A stretch of 64,000 nt of DNA. Source: Poecilobothrus nobilitatus. Its lineage: Eukaryota > Arthropoda > Insecta > Diptera > Dolichopodidae. Shown one piece after another: positions 25,412-38,059 of this stretch (position 1 is its first letter; each line of letters opens with the position of its first letter). Position numbers and translations under genes: made by a program. The notes beneath the pieces are model-generated. The model worked only from the letters and a program-made list of their open reading frames with translations, was not told the origin of the DNA and made no database searches. The stretch is from NCBI GenBank assembly GCA_947095535.1, contig OX352774.1:77190416-77254415 (forward strand). Direction: 5' to 3'.

Positions 25412-27130
25412 ACAAGTCTATAAACAAATTTAGGTCGTTAATATCTTTTTTCCAGATGTTAATTCTGTATAAATTAAATGATTTGAATACGTAATTAACT
25501 TAAGATATTAAATTTTTGAATAAAACTGTATTCTCTTTAATTGGTTTGCAAAAAAAAAGAAAATGATTGAAATACAACAAGAACAATCTGTATCTAAAAT
25601 AGGCTACAAAATTCAATTGATGCACCGAAAAACTTAAATCTGTAATGTCAAACTCCAATTTGTTATATTGAAGAAAATAAAAAAGCTTGAAAATCTACTT
25701 GAGGATTTCAATAAAATCTTCCGTTTTAGGAAGACATTAAAATGACATAAGAAAAAAATCAGCTAATTAAAGGTAGTAAAAGGGTCCCATTAATATCTCT
25801 TTTTTAAAACAACTATAATTGTCTAATAAAATTTAATATTTTATTAATTATTTTAATTAACTTTTTATTTATTGTCTGTTATTTTACATTTTATGGCTAT
25901 TTTAAAATAAAGTCTTGCTTTTTCTATTTATGTTTACTTTCGTTAGAAAAGTCAACACTTGAGTTTTAATAATTTAAATTCTATTGAACACTATAATATG
26001 TCACATTTTAATAATGGGTTTTTTTTTCGAAGGAGGTGTAGATCTTCAAAAAATACTAAAATATCGTAAGCATCTACGGTAGTGTGGGAGTTTTACTCAC
26101 TTCCATTAAAACCATCTCTCTCTAACTGCAAAACAGCATAATGGCTGAGGGAAAAATTAAAACAAATTCTGGATTTAAATTGAATTTTAATTTCGAATTA
26201 AATTTTTATTAGAATAGGATGATTGGAATTAATAAATTTATTTAAAATAAAATGCATTACTAAAATGTTAAAATAGTTTTTAATGAAGGTGCTTAAAACA
26301 TTAAAAAATGGGGCATTTTAAAAGTTTCTGGTAAACAAAAAGCAATCAAATATTCCTCCAACAGCTAATTAAAAAAAACTTTCAGAAAAACAATGAATTG
26401 ATTTAAATAAGCATAAAAAGTTTTCAAAATTAGTATTTAAATCCTTTTCTCTAAGAAAAAACTAGAAGTTGCATATAGATTTTGCGCAGCTTTTACCTCG
26501 CCTTTAACGACTTTCTGCTATGACTTTTCAGTTCTTGTCATTTGTAAATAAACACGATTTCGCTGACTTTGAGAATATCAGAGTCCAGTTTTTCAGAATA
26601 AACAGTCTGGGACCAGTTTTTAGCAATCTGTGTGTTTTAATAATCTCTATTTCAAAATCTTTAAAATTTTCCATTTTCAATATTCGCCTCTATTGTAAGT
26701 TCTACAGACGTCCTTTGCAATAGACATTCCTTAAACATATGTAAACAATTGTACCTATAAATATTTTCAAAAGTTATTTTTTATAAAAACATTGTAATTT
26801 TAGCAGTTGAAGATTTCAGTTAAATTAAAAAATCATCTGAAATTAAAATTATTTTTAAATAAAATCAACTCTTCAAACCTTGCAACTTATAACAAAATTC
26901 TTTAATACTAATATTATGCAAATACATATAAATAATGTGTACTAAATACTACATACACATATACACGTACTAGGTATGCATACATATGGCAAAATGGTTC
27001 TTAAAAAAGAAAACTATTAAACAGCTATTATATAATTTGTGATCAATAGGGGCATAAATTAAGAATAGGTAAAACAAAAACCGCTTATATGAGAAATTAT
27101 TATTTTTTTTAATGCATTTCTCTGCATTTC
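25412..27130. other. A/T-rich stretch, no gene seen
   Basis: A mildly GC-richer patch at 26460-26720 contains a 67-codon plus frame (26520-26723) that I do not recognise; it lacks homology cues and codon bias comparable with the two real genes in this window. Otherwise A/T-rich spacer. Confidence 0.5.
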
Positions 27131-27131
27131 T

Positions 27132-27288
27132 CAGTGGACAGGAAATTACACAGCCTTTCCTGTTCAGGCGAGGCTATACATGTCGTAAGGGGGAATAACT
27201 CTTACGACGTGTGTTGGATTCAAATCCACACTCCCTCCTTGTTTACAGCGCATATTTTACGCTATTACCCACTAGGCGATCGAGGCCC
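27132..27288 (-). mobile_element. tRNA-derived SINE, copy 2
   Basis: Read on the minus strand it begins GGGCCTCGATCGCCTAGTGG (A-box-like GCCTAGTGG) and continues with GGATTTGAATCC in the B-box position, GTCGTAAGAGTTATTCCCCC, TCGCCTGAACAGGAAAGGCT and GTGTAATTTCCTGTCC. It matches the copies at 7029, 43751 and 57183. Similar flanks GAGAAATTATTA (27091-27102) and GAGATATTATTT (27289-27300) may be a decayed target-site duplication. The 75-codon plus frame at 27134-27361 is the antisense of this SINE and not a gene. Confidence 0.85.
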
Positions 27289-27300
27289 GAGATATTATTT

Positions 27301-30300
27301 GAAATACACTTATTACTTAAGTATGCCTTCAAATGATACAAAAATGAAGAAGAAAATGTAATTTAAATATATCGTAAATATTGTAACTTGATAATTTCAG
27401 GCAACATTTTTCTATATCCAATATTAAAATTTCAAAATTCGACTGTATAATAAATGATCAAATAAATGCAAAAAAAAAAAAAATTTTTATGACCCTCTGT
27501 ACTTAATAACTATTACAATTAATTGAAAAGTTCATTTTAGGTGAATAACACATTCTAAAGCACATACCGTACATTGACCGATTCTAGAATATTGCACAAA
27601 CTAAAAAATAAAAAATTTTTTTCATTTTATTTCTATTTCTGTTTCATTTCCAATACAAAAAAAAAAAAAAGCCAGATCTTATATAGCATCTATTCAAGTA
27701 CACACGCACACACATTATGGGTTAATAAACCTACCTAATAAACATTTGAAATCCTAAGATTCTTTCAAATTACTTTTTTCTTTTTAATGCTGTTTGTTTT
27801 TTTTTTTTTTGTACAATTTAATGACGCTGCCTTTCTTTATTTTCTTTTTATTTTATATTATATTAATATAAATATTATGCATGTATTTATATATATATAT
27901 ATTGTATATTATATAAAGTGTAAATTTCATCCATCTGTATAAGATTTCATCATCATTTAATTATTGAAAAATTGCCAACAGTGAATAATTATGAGTATAA
28001 AAATAAGTAAGTATATGAATATTTATACGATATTATAATTACGATTATGTAAGTAAAAATTACGATATTATGAACAATGTAAATAATCTAATGAGATGAA
28101 ATGATGACATTTAAAAATAAAGTTAATATACATTAATTCTTGAAAATGCACAGACAACAACTATTACTGACAAAATGATACAGACGACATCTATACCGAA
28201 AATATTACAATTTTGAAAAATGTTCGAGAAAAATTAATATTACAGTCAATGAAGAGGCATATATCTGAGATGTAATAAGAATGACTATTAATGATTGATA
28301 ATGATGATTTGTTTTTTTTTTTTTTTTTTATTATTTATTTAAAAATTCTTTAACGTTCATGAACTTCAATCTGCATTTTGACGTATGTATCTATCAAATA
28401 AGAATTCAGAAAAAACCAGAATCCTTTCAAAATGCTAAAAAACAAAAAAAAAAAAAAAAGATACAACAAAAAAAAATTAAAAACAAAATAAAATCAAATA
28501 AAAGGAAAATGAGAAAAATCTATCTTACGAGGTCAATGATTTTAAACTTTATTGCATATAAATTTCTATATACATACATATGCACATATAGTTAGACATA
28601 CATACATAAAAGTATTTACATAGTTAGATACATTTTATGTATTACAAGTAAAAGTTATATTATGTACGCACATTCATACATGTTGATGTATATTTGTATA
28701 TACATATATATTTACATAAACCATGCACTTCAATTCATAAAAAAAAAAAAAAAATTATTTTCAACTGTATATGTGTTAGTGTGCAAAAGAACATTAGATT
28801 AGTAAATAGTTTTTCACATTTTAGTTTAAAATTTTGTTTAAGTACATAATAATATGTACATTATATACATAAATGTAATAAGTAAAAAGATATATATATA
28901 TATATATATATGATATAATATATTAGTGCAAATTTTCATTTTTTTTTATTATTCATAAATGAGTTATTTAAATATTTTCATTAGAACAGGTAAAAGTAAA
29001 GTTTATTTTTTTTTTTTTTTTAATTCTGATGTTGTAATAAAAATAGGCGTCTTTGAACTTAGATTTATAAATTATAATATTCAAAATATAATTAAAAGTA
29101 AGTACATATATAAATTTATGTACATAATTAAAGTAATTATATTGAAATTTTTATTTCCTTTGTTGTAAAAATATTATATATCATATATATGTATGTATGT
29201 ATGTGTAATTATTAATTAGACAAATTTAATTATAATATAAATAATTAGATAGATTTATTTTTGATGTAATTAAAATAGATATTAATTGGTTTCATTATGA
29301 AAATTTTTTAAAAATAGCTAATATTAAATAATTTAGACTTTAGAGTAATAAAATAATATACTTTACAAAAAGAAAAGTGTATATAATAAAAGAGGTTTAA
29401 AGCCTAAAGCTAATACATATGTTTATTTATAAACATGAATCAAAATTTTTATTTCTTAAAAAAAAAGTTAGACATATTTAAATAATGATCTTCTTCAGAT
29501 CGTCTGATAAAAAAGTAGCATGTAGCATGTTTAAGATGTGTATAAGACTAAATCTTTTAAACACAAAACATTATATTTTTCATGAAAACAGTGCCTACAT
29601 GCTTAAATCTTTACACTATGTCAAAAACCAAAAGAAATTTCCGAAATTTTCTTAATTTTTCCAACCTTATAATGCCCTTAAGAATTTAATGAAAAATTTC
29701 TAAGAGCAAAATTTCCTATTTTTATAACAAATTCTTCTACAATTTCCACATCTTAAATTTCATAAATCTTATTTAATCGTACGAACACTGTGTTATTTAT
29801 TTATTTAAATTAAATGTTATTATAATACATTTCTATTTATCTATTATATGTATATAAATGTTACATATATTATATATACTATAGGCCGAGTCCTTGTAAT
29901 TTATGATGTTATTAAATATTTTGTGATATCCCGCTAAAATGTGCCAAAATATTAAATTTTTTTGTTTTATTTTCCTTCATTTTGTTTGAATAAATTGTTG
30001 AAAGTGTCATTCATATAATATAATTAAGTAAATTATTATTCACGGCATCATCTATCAAAAAAAGAAAATTTTGAGAGTATCCAAATTAGATAAATACAGA
30101 TTTTTTTTCTTAAAGAAGGTGAGAATATTTCAGAGACACCAAAATGTCCAAATGTCACATTCTTATATTTTAGGAAATATTTCGTTCTACAATACTACCG
30201 AAACTCTTCAGAAAGCAAGTAGTATTAATATGCTTAGACAAATCCTAGTTCACATTCACAGGTGAACGTTCAACACAGGTGAATCCTAGTTCACATTCCT

Positions 30301-30560
30301 AGGTCACATTCTTAGTCTGGTTAAACCCACTTACTGTTTTAGTCAATATAATGACAACCGCATTGAGATTAGGGATAAGAGAGGATCCGATAGGACAAGG
30401 TTGCGGATTTTTTAATTGTAATCTTCCAATTGTTATTAAACTAAAATCAACAGTTACAAAAAACAGTAGAATATAGCACCTTTCTGGATGAGGTAATAAT
30501 TGAGGCAGCTCTATTGTCACCATTTTAACAATAATAATTAATTAATAATGCGAGTTATTA
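27301..30560. other. A/T-rich stretch, no confident gene
   Basis: Mostly low-complexity DNA with TA-rich tracts (for example 28888-28912). A minus-strand frame of 74 codons at 30299-30523 has balanced composition (..ELPQLLPHPERCYILLFF.. and ..CPIGSSLIPNLNAVV..) and contains an ACA/GTAAGTGGG 5' splice-site-like sequence. I do not recognise the protein and find no partner exon. Next to it, 30247-30316 holds short imperfect repeats of CCTAGTTCACATTC / AGGTGAA. Confidence 0.45.
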
Positions 30561-30686
30561 GAACAAATCAAAAAACTTTTACAGCATGAGATCTGTTTTG
30601 AAAGATTATTGAAAAAAAAACTGATTGATTGAAGATTTCTGTAGAAATTCAGTTAAGTACTATAGAATAAGTCAGAAGTTTAAACA

Positions 30687-30760
30687 GGAATTATCTAGAC
30701 AATTCCAACATACTGATGAGTCTAGTAACGTGTTAAAAAGACGAAACACTCTTAATGTAT
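30687..30760 (+). ncRNA. Hammerhead-ribozyme-like core (candidate, probably degenerate)
   Basis: The sequence contains CTGATGA (30713-30719), GTCT (30720-30723), a 15-nt loop, AGAC (30739-30742) and GAAAC (30743-30747). This is the canonical hammerhead core with a perfect 4-bp stem II. Immediately upstream is a perfect 6-bp hairpin GGAATT..AATTCC (30687-30692 / 30701-30706), which could be a distal part of stem I. A downstream TGTA (30755-30758) could close a 3-bp stem III with ACA and supply a cleavable NUH. The bases flanking these do not form a convincing proximal stem I, so the ribozyme is likely decayed or a coincidence. Confidence 0.3.
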
Positions 30761-30764
30761 TATA

Positions 30765-32290
30765 AAATATGCAGCTTTATCAAACAATTTTTGATATGTA
30801 AACTATTATCTATATCTAAGCATTTATTTTTTTTTTTTTCAAATAAGTAATCTAATTTATAGTGTAGACACAAGTAAAACAGTAAAAAGGGTGTTATAAT
30901 TTAATTCATTTTTTATTAAACATTTTTTTTTTATTAAGAAAAATTTTTTTACAATAATCTTCTAATTTATGAAATGATTAAAAATATAAATAGAATAAAA
31001 AAAAAAAATAAAAGGTAATAAAAAAGTGACATAAGACGTGTGTCAATGATCTTGTATTTATACTTGATGAAATAAATATGTATTTATATAAAATTTTCAA
31101 TATTTAACAAAGTAAAAATAATTAAAAAATAACTAAACGTTGTTAATAAGTTGAAAACGTGTCAAATAGTTTCAAAATAAATGAATAAATGGATAATTTT
31201 AACTTAAACAGCTAGAAAGTATTAAATCTGTTATTTAACTGTTTATATCGGAAAACTTTCTTACACCATTAAAAAAAATTTTTTAAGCGCTAGCATGTTC
31301 AGTTTTAATAATTTTTACTGTAGTAAAATAAATAATTCATATTATATTTAACAGATATAATATATAACTTTTAATAATTTAGTTTTATCAATTGTATAAA
31401 AAAATTTTGTTTTAGGCATCCACTGATTACTTTGAGTTACTTTAAAATTCAACAATTTTTTACGATATTAATTTTATCATTTCTTCAAGATATTATTTTT
31501 AGTTTCTCTTCATACCTTAAACCAATAACCATATTATTTTTTCTTTCATCTAAAAGATATTTTACCTTACTTTTGTCTAATTTATGACGTTTCTTCTTTT
31601 ATTTCTAGTGATGTCATCTAGTATAAATGTTTCCTCATTGATGCTGATATGATACACGCTGTACTCTTTACAAACCGTATATCTTTCATTTATTCCTCTC
31701 TCATTTATAAACTAGAGAAAAAGTTGCATTATTTTGAAAAAAGCTCTGCATACAAAAATTTAACTCATATAAGAACCACACATAAGAACTGTATGCATGT
31801 AACTGTTTTGTAACTCACATAAGAACTACACAAACAAATGATCAGTTAAAGATCGGTAAAAACTAAAACAGAACATACTTTTTCTAACGCATATAAAAGT
31901 TACGAAGGGGGCTCTTAATAGTATTTACATTAAATATTAATAATACCCTGTCTACGATACCATGGGGCATGAACTATAATGTTGTATATTTTTTTCTAAT
32001 TTTCATTCACAGTGATTTAATTACTTGTTCGAATTAATATGATAAAAAAAAAACAAGGTAATATTTTAATCAAAAGGTTTTTAAAGGCGCACATTTTCAA
32101 AATGGAGATAGAAATATTTTAGAATTGTAACTACTTTTGTCCAAGATGTAACTACTTTAGAATTAGAATTGTAACTACTTTGACACCTAATGTAATTTTT
32201 ATGTTTAAAATCCACAAGTTTGTTCTTTTTTAAATTGAAAAAATATTAAGTATAGTATTTGAGATATAAACATTTAAAACTATGTTTTAT
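30765..32290. other. A/T-rich intergenic stretch, no gene seen
   Basis: No exon or RNA gene is recognised. A short imperfect duplication (AACTCATATAAGAACCACAC and AACTCACATAAGAACTACAC) lies at about 31763-31830. Confidence 0.5.
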
Positions 32291-32293
32291 TCC

Positions 32294-32415
32294 AACTTTA
32301 CCGGACTGTAGCTTTAACGAACCAGTAATTGGTGCTTCACAAAATAAATTTTTTTCATGAAACCTGTTCATGGTTTAAATTCCATTACTCCATCTTAAAC
32401 GGTGTAATAGGTAAT
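32294..32415 (-). repeat. INE-1-like dispersed repeat, copy 2 (fragment)
   Basis: The reverse complement reads TTACACCGTTTAAGATGGAG, TAATGGAATTTAAACCATGA, ACAGGTTTCATGAAAAAAAT, TTTGTGAAGCACCAATTACT and GGTTCGTTAAAGCTACAGTC. Apart from substitutions this matches the central part of the copies at 20016, 50890 and 57690. Confidence 0.65.
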
Positions 32416-33317
32416 TGTGTTAAATATAAGGGAGAATATTGTGATTTTAAAGGGAAAATCCCGAAAATGGAAGAAGACTAAAAATCTATTTCACGGCCTT
32501 TTTTTTCTCATAAAACATAAATGTTATATACATCTAACTGTTTAATAATTTTTTTAAGATTATGTTAGATATGTTATACACTTTATAAAAATTAAACAAA
32601 AGAGATTATTATCTATTCCTTTTCTAATTTTCTACAACTGAATATCTTTTTTATAAAATGACAACCCTCTGAAATAATATTAATTTTTTTATTACAATGA
32701 CAAATTTACCCATACCCCAAAGAAGCTTCAAATTACAAAGTATAATAAAAAAATTAGCATTATCAGTTTAGTTAATACATACACTATACCTATATTGTAC
32801 AAAATCCGATTACGATTTTAATCCTTCGAAAATTTTAAGAAAATCGTCGGTAATTTGTGTATTTTTTTAGTTTTCTTAAGATTAAGGTTTATATGATTTG
32901 ATTTATAAAAGGATTCCTGCAGATTTTGATCAACATTGAGAAGGTCGGTGTTCCTTAAAAATATTTAGCTTCAGGTGTCAAAAATTATAGATCTACGACT
33001 AAATTTGCTTATAAGTATTTGCTACGTTTACTATTCGCCAAAAAATTTGAAAAATTTTTCTACTCAACTAAAACAAAAAATGAAAAATGGTGGTTTTAAA
33101 GGGGTTTGAATTTTTACAAAAACGATATATTCAAAATAAGTTTAAAAGTGTAATATTATATATTAAAATTGATAACGTTACCGCACGTAATATTTTTTAG
33201 CCATAAATAAATAAATAAAATAACAATAAAAACCTAAGTAGTTATATCAACCTATAAAAAACACTTGTTTTTAGGACATTTTTTAAAAAAATTTAAAAAA
33301 TTTACTTATTAATTTCA
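32416..33317. other. A/T-rich stretch, no gene seen
   Basis: No recognisable exon or RNA gene. It separates a minus-oriented INE-1-like fragment from a plus-oriented one. Confidence 0.5.
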
Positions 33318-33360
33318 CTTTGTCCGTATGTTCGTCTGTTTACACAACTTTTTTGTTTAC
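33318..33360 (+). repeat. INE-1-like repeat, 5' block fragment
   Basis: CACTTTGTCCGTATGTTCGT followed by CTGTTTACACAACTTTTTTG matches the start of the copies at 20016 and 50890. The rest of the element is absent. It directly abuts the reverse-transcriptase relic. Confidence 0.5.
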
Positions 33361-33394
33361 TCAAAGTTGCAAAAAGTACTAATAATGTTTAATA

Positions 33395-33790
33395 TTTTTT
33401 CAATTAATTTTAAAAACGTTAGGGGACAAGAAATTTTTATAAATATCAAACAGATTTCTACATAAAACGAAAACGAAACCTAAACATTTGGTAAAATTTT
33501 TAGCTACATCATTAATTGGATATGAAAGATTGGAACAAGTTGATTTCTTTTGCAAAAAATCACACAACTTTCAGTTTGAGACGTATTGAACTCAATTGTA
33601 TTTGCCAAACTCCAATCAGCTATATTTTGATTAAATTGTGGCTGATCAAGCTAGTCATCACGCTTCTCTTTAAACTGATTTATTTTACCCGCTATTGTGG
33701 CAGTTGATTTAAGAAGTCATAGGATGCAACCAAAGTGCTGTCATCTGCGAAGCTATTTGTATCAACTTGAACACCAATGAAAATTAATCG
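33395..33790 (-). pseudogene. Non-LTR retrotransposon reverse-transcriptase fragment
   Basis: Translated on the minus strand, and crossing stop codons and frameshifts, I read in order SFADDSTLVAS (catalytic F/Y-A-D-D at 33740-33751), then ADWSLANTIEFNTSQT, then NDVAKNFTKCLGF and LFDIYKNFLSP. These match, in the correct order, the palm catalytic motif and the WxxxNxVxFNxxKT, AK..A.KCLGFL and IYKxFIxP segments of insect LINE (R1/jockey-like) reverse transcriptases. The upstream RT domains, endonuclease and 3' UTR are missing. It is a dead fragment; the 63-codon plus frame at 33516-33707 is its antisense shadow. Confidence 0.8.
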
Positions 33791-36700
33791 TAAGTGAGAT
33801 TTTAAAGTTATACTAAAGTTCTAATATTATATTTTTACCATTATGTTAACAGTTCTTTTCTTAATTATAATGTATGGTTACCTTAAAACTGAAAAATAGT
33901 GCCTCTTGATATGTCACAATTTTTTCTTACATAAAAAAATCTAAGAAAACTAAAAAAATAGTTGATGAAAATGTAGTCGAAATTCTAAAATGCTTTTTAT
34001 TATCTTTTTAAAAATCTTCGTTTTCAAAAATCTTTTATTTTACATACTACTTTGTTTTTATTTTTTTTTGCTTTTAAACTATTTTTATTAAACATTTTTT
34101 TTTTTTCACATTAAAATTTATTTATATATAGGTACATATATATTTTTTTATATGCACAACTGCTAATTCTATTTTCATTCTTCTACCCCTCCAATCTCTA
34201 CCCAATAATATATTGAGGTTATTTTTCATTTTTTTTTTTGTTTTTGGTTTTTGTTTTTTTTATATTATACCATATTTATACATTAGTCTCACTTTTTTCA
34301 AATTTCTTCCTTTATTTTATTTAGTCAGAAGATCCCTTAAAAATATTAATTTTTTTTTTTTCTTATTTTTTCCACCCTTACTTTGTGTTACGAAAATATA
34401 GAAACGAAGACAATCAACCCAAAAAAATAAAATTACAAAAAATTATAAGAAATGGAAAATTGAACCATAAATGGTTGTTAAGAAGGAAAACAAGTACAGT
34501 AAGTAAAATAAAAATAGTACAAAGTGTATAAAAAAATGAAGAAGAGAAGAAGAAGAATAACAACAACAACAACAATAACAAAAATAGTAACAAGCAAGTA
34601 ATTTTAAGTAAAAGAAGAAAAGCACATACAATTATTAACTCTAAAAAAAAAAAAAACTGACAACAACAACAACAACAATGACAAAAAATTATCGATTAAA
34701 ATCTGTCTCAAAACGGCGAACAAATTCGGGTCAATGTACTTTTTTGCCTCCCCCAATTTTCCAAAAAACAGAAAAAAAAACAGAAAACATAACAAATAAA
34801 ATACACAATGAACAAGAAATAAAGGAAGAAAGAAAGAGAAAGGAAGAGAGACAAAATAAAAATTTTATGAAATAAAATAATTTTTCAATGTATTTTATGT
34901 CCTTTTTTTGCAAACAAAATATTTTACTAATAATATAATATTACTTACATAAAGAATTACAGTAATTTTTATTGTTGTTGTTTTTGTTATTGCATTGTCG
35001 TTAGATATTATTGTTTAGCTGTTAGTTATTACTGTCGCTTTTTTACACACACCCATATTATATGGATATAACTATGTTATATCCCTTTTATATCCTTTTT
35101 TTTCCTTTACATTCTTTATATATTACATAAATAATAAGGAATAATATATAAAATTTTGATTTTTCGTAATTTTATTTGTTTTTGATGATTTTTGTTTTTG
35201 TTTTGTTTTTTTTTTTTTTTGTAAGTGTGTCTATATGCCGCTAGGGCGCCTTTGAAAATGAAAATTGCATGTGCGTTACTTATATTACACTATTTTATTG
35301 TTGGTGTTTTTTTTTTTTTTTTTTTTTTTTTGGTAATTTTATATTTTAATTTTTTTTTTTATGATTTTCAATTTGATTCTGGAATATTCGAAAATTTAAT
35401 ATAAAATAAATATAAAATTTTCTAAAAAACATTCAAACATACCGGTTTATATATATTGTATTTATGTTAATAGTTTATTTATGTATAGGTGTGTAATAAA
35501 AAAAAAAAAAGAAAAAAACAAACAAAATTCTATATTGAAAGGCACAGTAACAAAATTATATTTTTGGGTAAACTATTTTTTTTTTATATATATATACAGG
35601 TTGAATTACATATAGATTAAAAAAAAAAAAAAGACAAACAAAAAAGAAAATTGATAACAGAGGTATAATAGTTCGAGATTTAAAAATTGTACTGAATTCA
35701 GGAATTTATAAAATAAAAATAAGTATACAAAACATCCATATATAATATGTATCTATATATATATATGCAGGTCATATATAGATGAGGGGGAGGGAAAAGT
35801 GATAAAAGAATAGAAACGAAATATATATAATGTATACAGTATAGGTAAATATGGAATAACAAAAATGGAAAGCATTGACCCTGACAGGATAGTTTTATAT
35901 ATATACGTACATATATGTAATATATAAGCTATAGATGATTGGAAAATTCAAAAAAAAAAAGGAAAAAAACAAAATACTAGACAGACATATATTCACTTAC
36001 AGATATTATAATATACATAACAAAATATGTAAAAATAAAAATTTCGATTCAATTTCATGCTTTAGATAAATTGTAATTAAATGAAGAAAATCAAAAAAAA
36101 AAAAAAAAATTTTTTACATTCAGAAAATTTAAAAATAAATATTGTCTGCAGGATATATATTTTTGTTTGTGTATACACATATAATTTCATAAAAATATAA
36201 CGATAGGTAATTGAAGATAATTGAACAATATTTTAAATAAATGTTATTTAATAATTTTATTTTTATACCATAATATTTTTTAAATATGTTCTAAATATAA
36301 TGTGCAATAATAAATAACATACAGGTTTTATAGAGTATACATCCCTTCAATTAAAATTTTAACTTTGTAGACAGTGAATTTTAAACCATTTATTTTGGTA
36401 TCATGTTAGTTTTAGAAATAAATAAATAATTTTTCGAAAATTTTGTAAAACTGGAAATATATGAAGGAATACAACGGTTTGAAAACAATAGAGTTTTGCT
36501 TTTTTATAAAAGCGTTAGAAACTAAGCTCTGATTTTCTTACCTTTGCGTTATACGGTTAATATATATTTTTTAAAATGCGATTTTCTCTTAGAAAAAATG
36601 TTTGTACCTTTCCTTGTTTAAGAGTTATCAGAGGTCAAAAATTGGAAATTCTCTACTTTTATACACTTTTAATTTAAAAATTTATTTAAAAAAAAATGAA

Positions 36701-37980
36701 TTGCACAATAAATAATAGAAAATTTAGTCTTTATTTGATTTAGGCAAAAAAATTGTGAAAAATATTTTGTGCGACAAAAAGAAAAAATAGTTTATTATAA
36801 ATATAAAATATAAAAATTATATTATATACGATTATATATTGGAAATAACTTCCCATTGCAATAACTCCCCAAAATAATTAAAATAAATCCTCAAAATTAT
36901 GGAATTATTTCTCAAACAAATTTGGAACTCCTCAAGAAATTGTAGCTAGGCATTTAATTTTGAATTTATTTATAAAAAAATTTTGGAAAAACAAAAGATG
37001 AAGAGAATTCAGGGAATTTTTTTCAAAGTTTTTATTGGAAGCCGACAATTTGTTTTACATTTTTTGGTCGGAGCATATTTTAATCTATCAGATCATTGTA
37101 AATATTTAGTGAATGGTACTTTCAAAATAGTACCTCAAGGATGTTTTAAACAATTATAGATTGTTTATATATAGAATATTTTGAAAAAGTAAAGAATTAA
37201 TAATTAAAATAATGAGACTTTGCGTTTTACCAAAATTAATTTTCATATAACTGATAATACAATAAGGCTAAAAAAAACTTTACAACACGTATATTCAAAT
37301 GCAAAGATGCTGGTTTCACTATTGCCAAGCAGTTAGGCGATATCTGGTATCAAAATGTAAACATAATACCTTTGCTTATTTTCAAAGATTAAAGGAAACT
37401 CGTATAATAATTCACAAATTTATGGTACTTCGTTTGTTTTTCGAAAGCACTTCATATAATGGTCATTTAATGAGTTAAAATTTTTAAATTGCAGCTTTTG
37501 ATAATCAATAAAAGTTTACAATATTGTGTATAGTGCTGTATTCTATTCAAGTGCTTGAAACACAAGGTTTCATTATTGAAATTTTTTTAGACGCTTCATA
37601 AAAAAGAAACTTCTTGAGTCGCTCTGCTAAGGAATATACATTTATTACAAATATTTTAGTGTTTAAAAAATATATAGTAATAACGTAACATAAAAGAATA
37701 TAGATTAAAAAAAAATTTCTTTTCATAGTTTGCGAATGGGGAAAAAAAACATTTTGCATTACTATTAAAAGCTGTTATAAGATAAACTTTTTCCAAAATT
37801 TTTTTTTTAATACCGGTGTTCTTATTGACAGAAGCGATTCAGTGTCAAGGTAACAAAGACCTGGCGTAAAAAACCTAAAAAAAAAAATTAAGAGGTCGAA
37901 TAACTCAATTTTTACATCACATATAAAACTTTCGATATAAAATTAAAAATTTGAAATTTTCTAATTTAATGTAAGATTTT
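33791..37980. other. Low-complexity A/T-rich stretch, no gene seen
   Basis: Long T and A tracts (T23 near 35310-35331), (CAA)n runs (34559-34577 and 34661-34677), TA-rich segments near 35580-35960, and no credible exon. The overlapping frames at 34213-34913 on both strands are homopolymer translations. A short segment at about 36590-36665 resembles the 3' part of the INE-1-like copy at 51350-51410 (AGGTCAAAAATTGGAAATTC). Confidence 0.55.
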
Positions 37981-37994
37981 TTTTTGGTTCGCAG

Positions 37995-38055
37995 AAATAA
38001 TGCCCCAGGAAATAAAGCCTAAATCGCGAATTTTAAAAATTCGGCTTTATAACCG
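37995..38055. repeat. Isolated GAAATAA..CCCC unit related to the 41-kb cluster
   Basis: CAGAAATAATGCCCCAGGAA followed by ATAAAGCC matches the core of the units at 41.0-41.9 kb. It is followed by a 10-bp inverted repeat (GCGAATTTTA / AAAAATTCGGC region). Confidence 0.45.
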
Positions 38056-38059
38056 TTTT

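Noticed and set aside
27134..27361. 75-codon plus-strand frame (..LHSLSCSGEAIHVVRGNN..)
   Set aside because: It is the antisense of SINE copy 2.
33516..33707. 63-codon plus-strand frame
   Set aside because: Antisense shadow of the minus-strand reverse-transcriptase relic.
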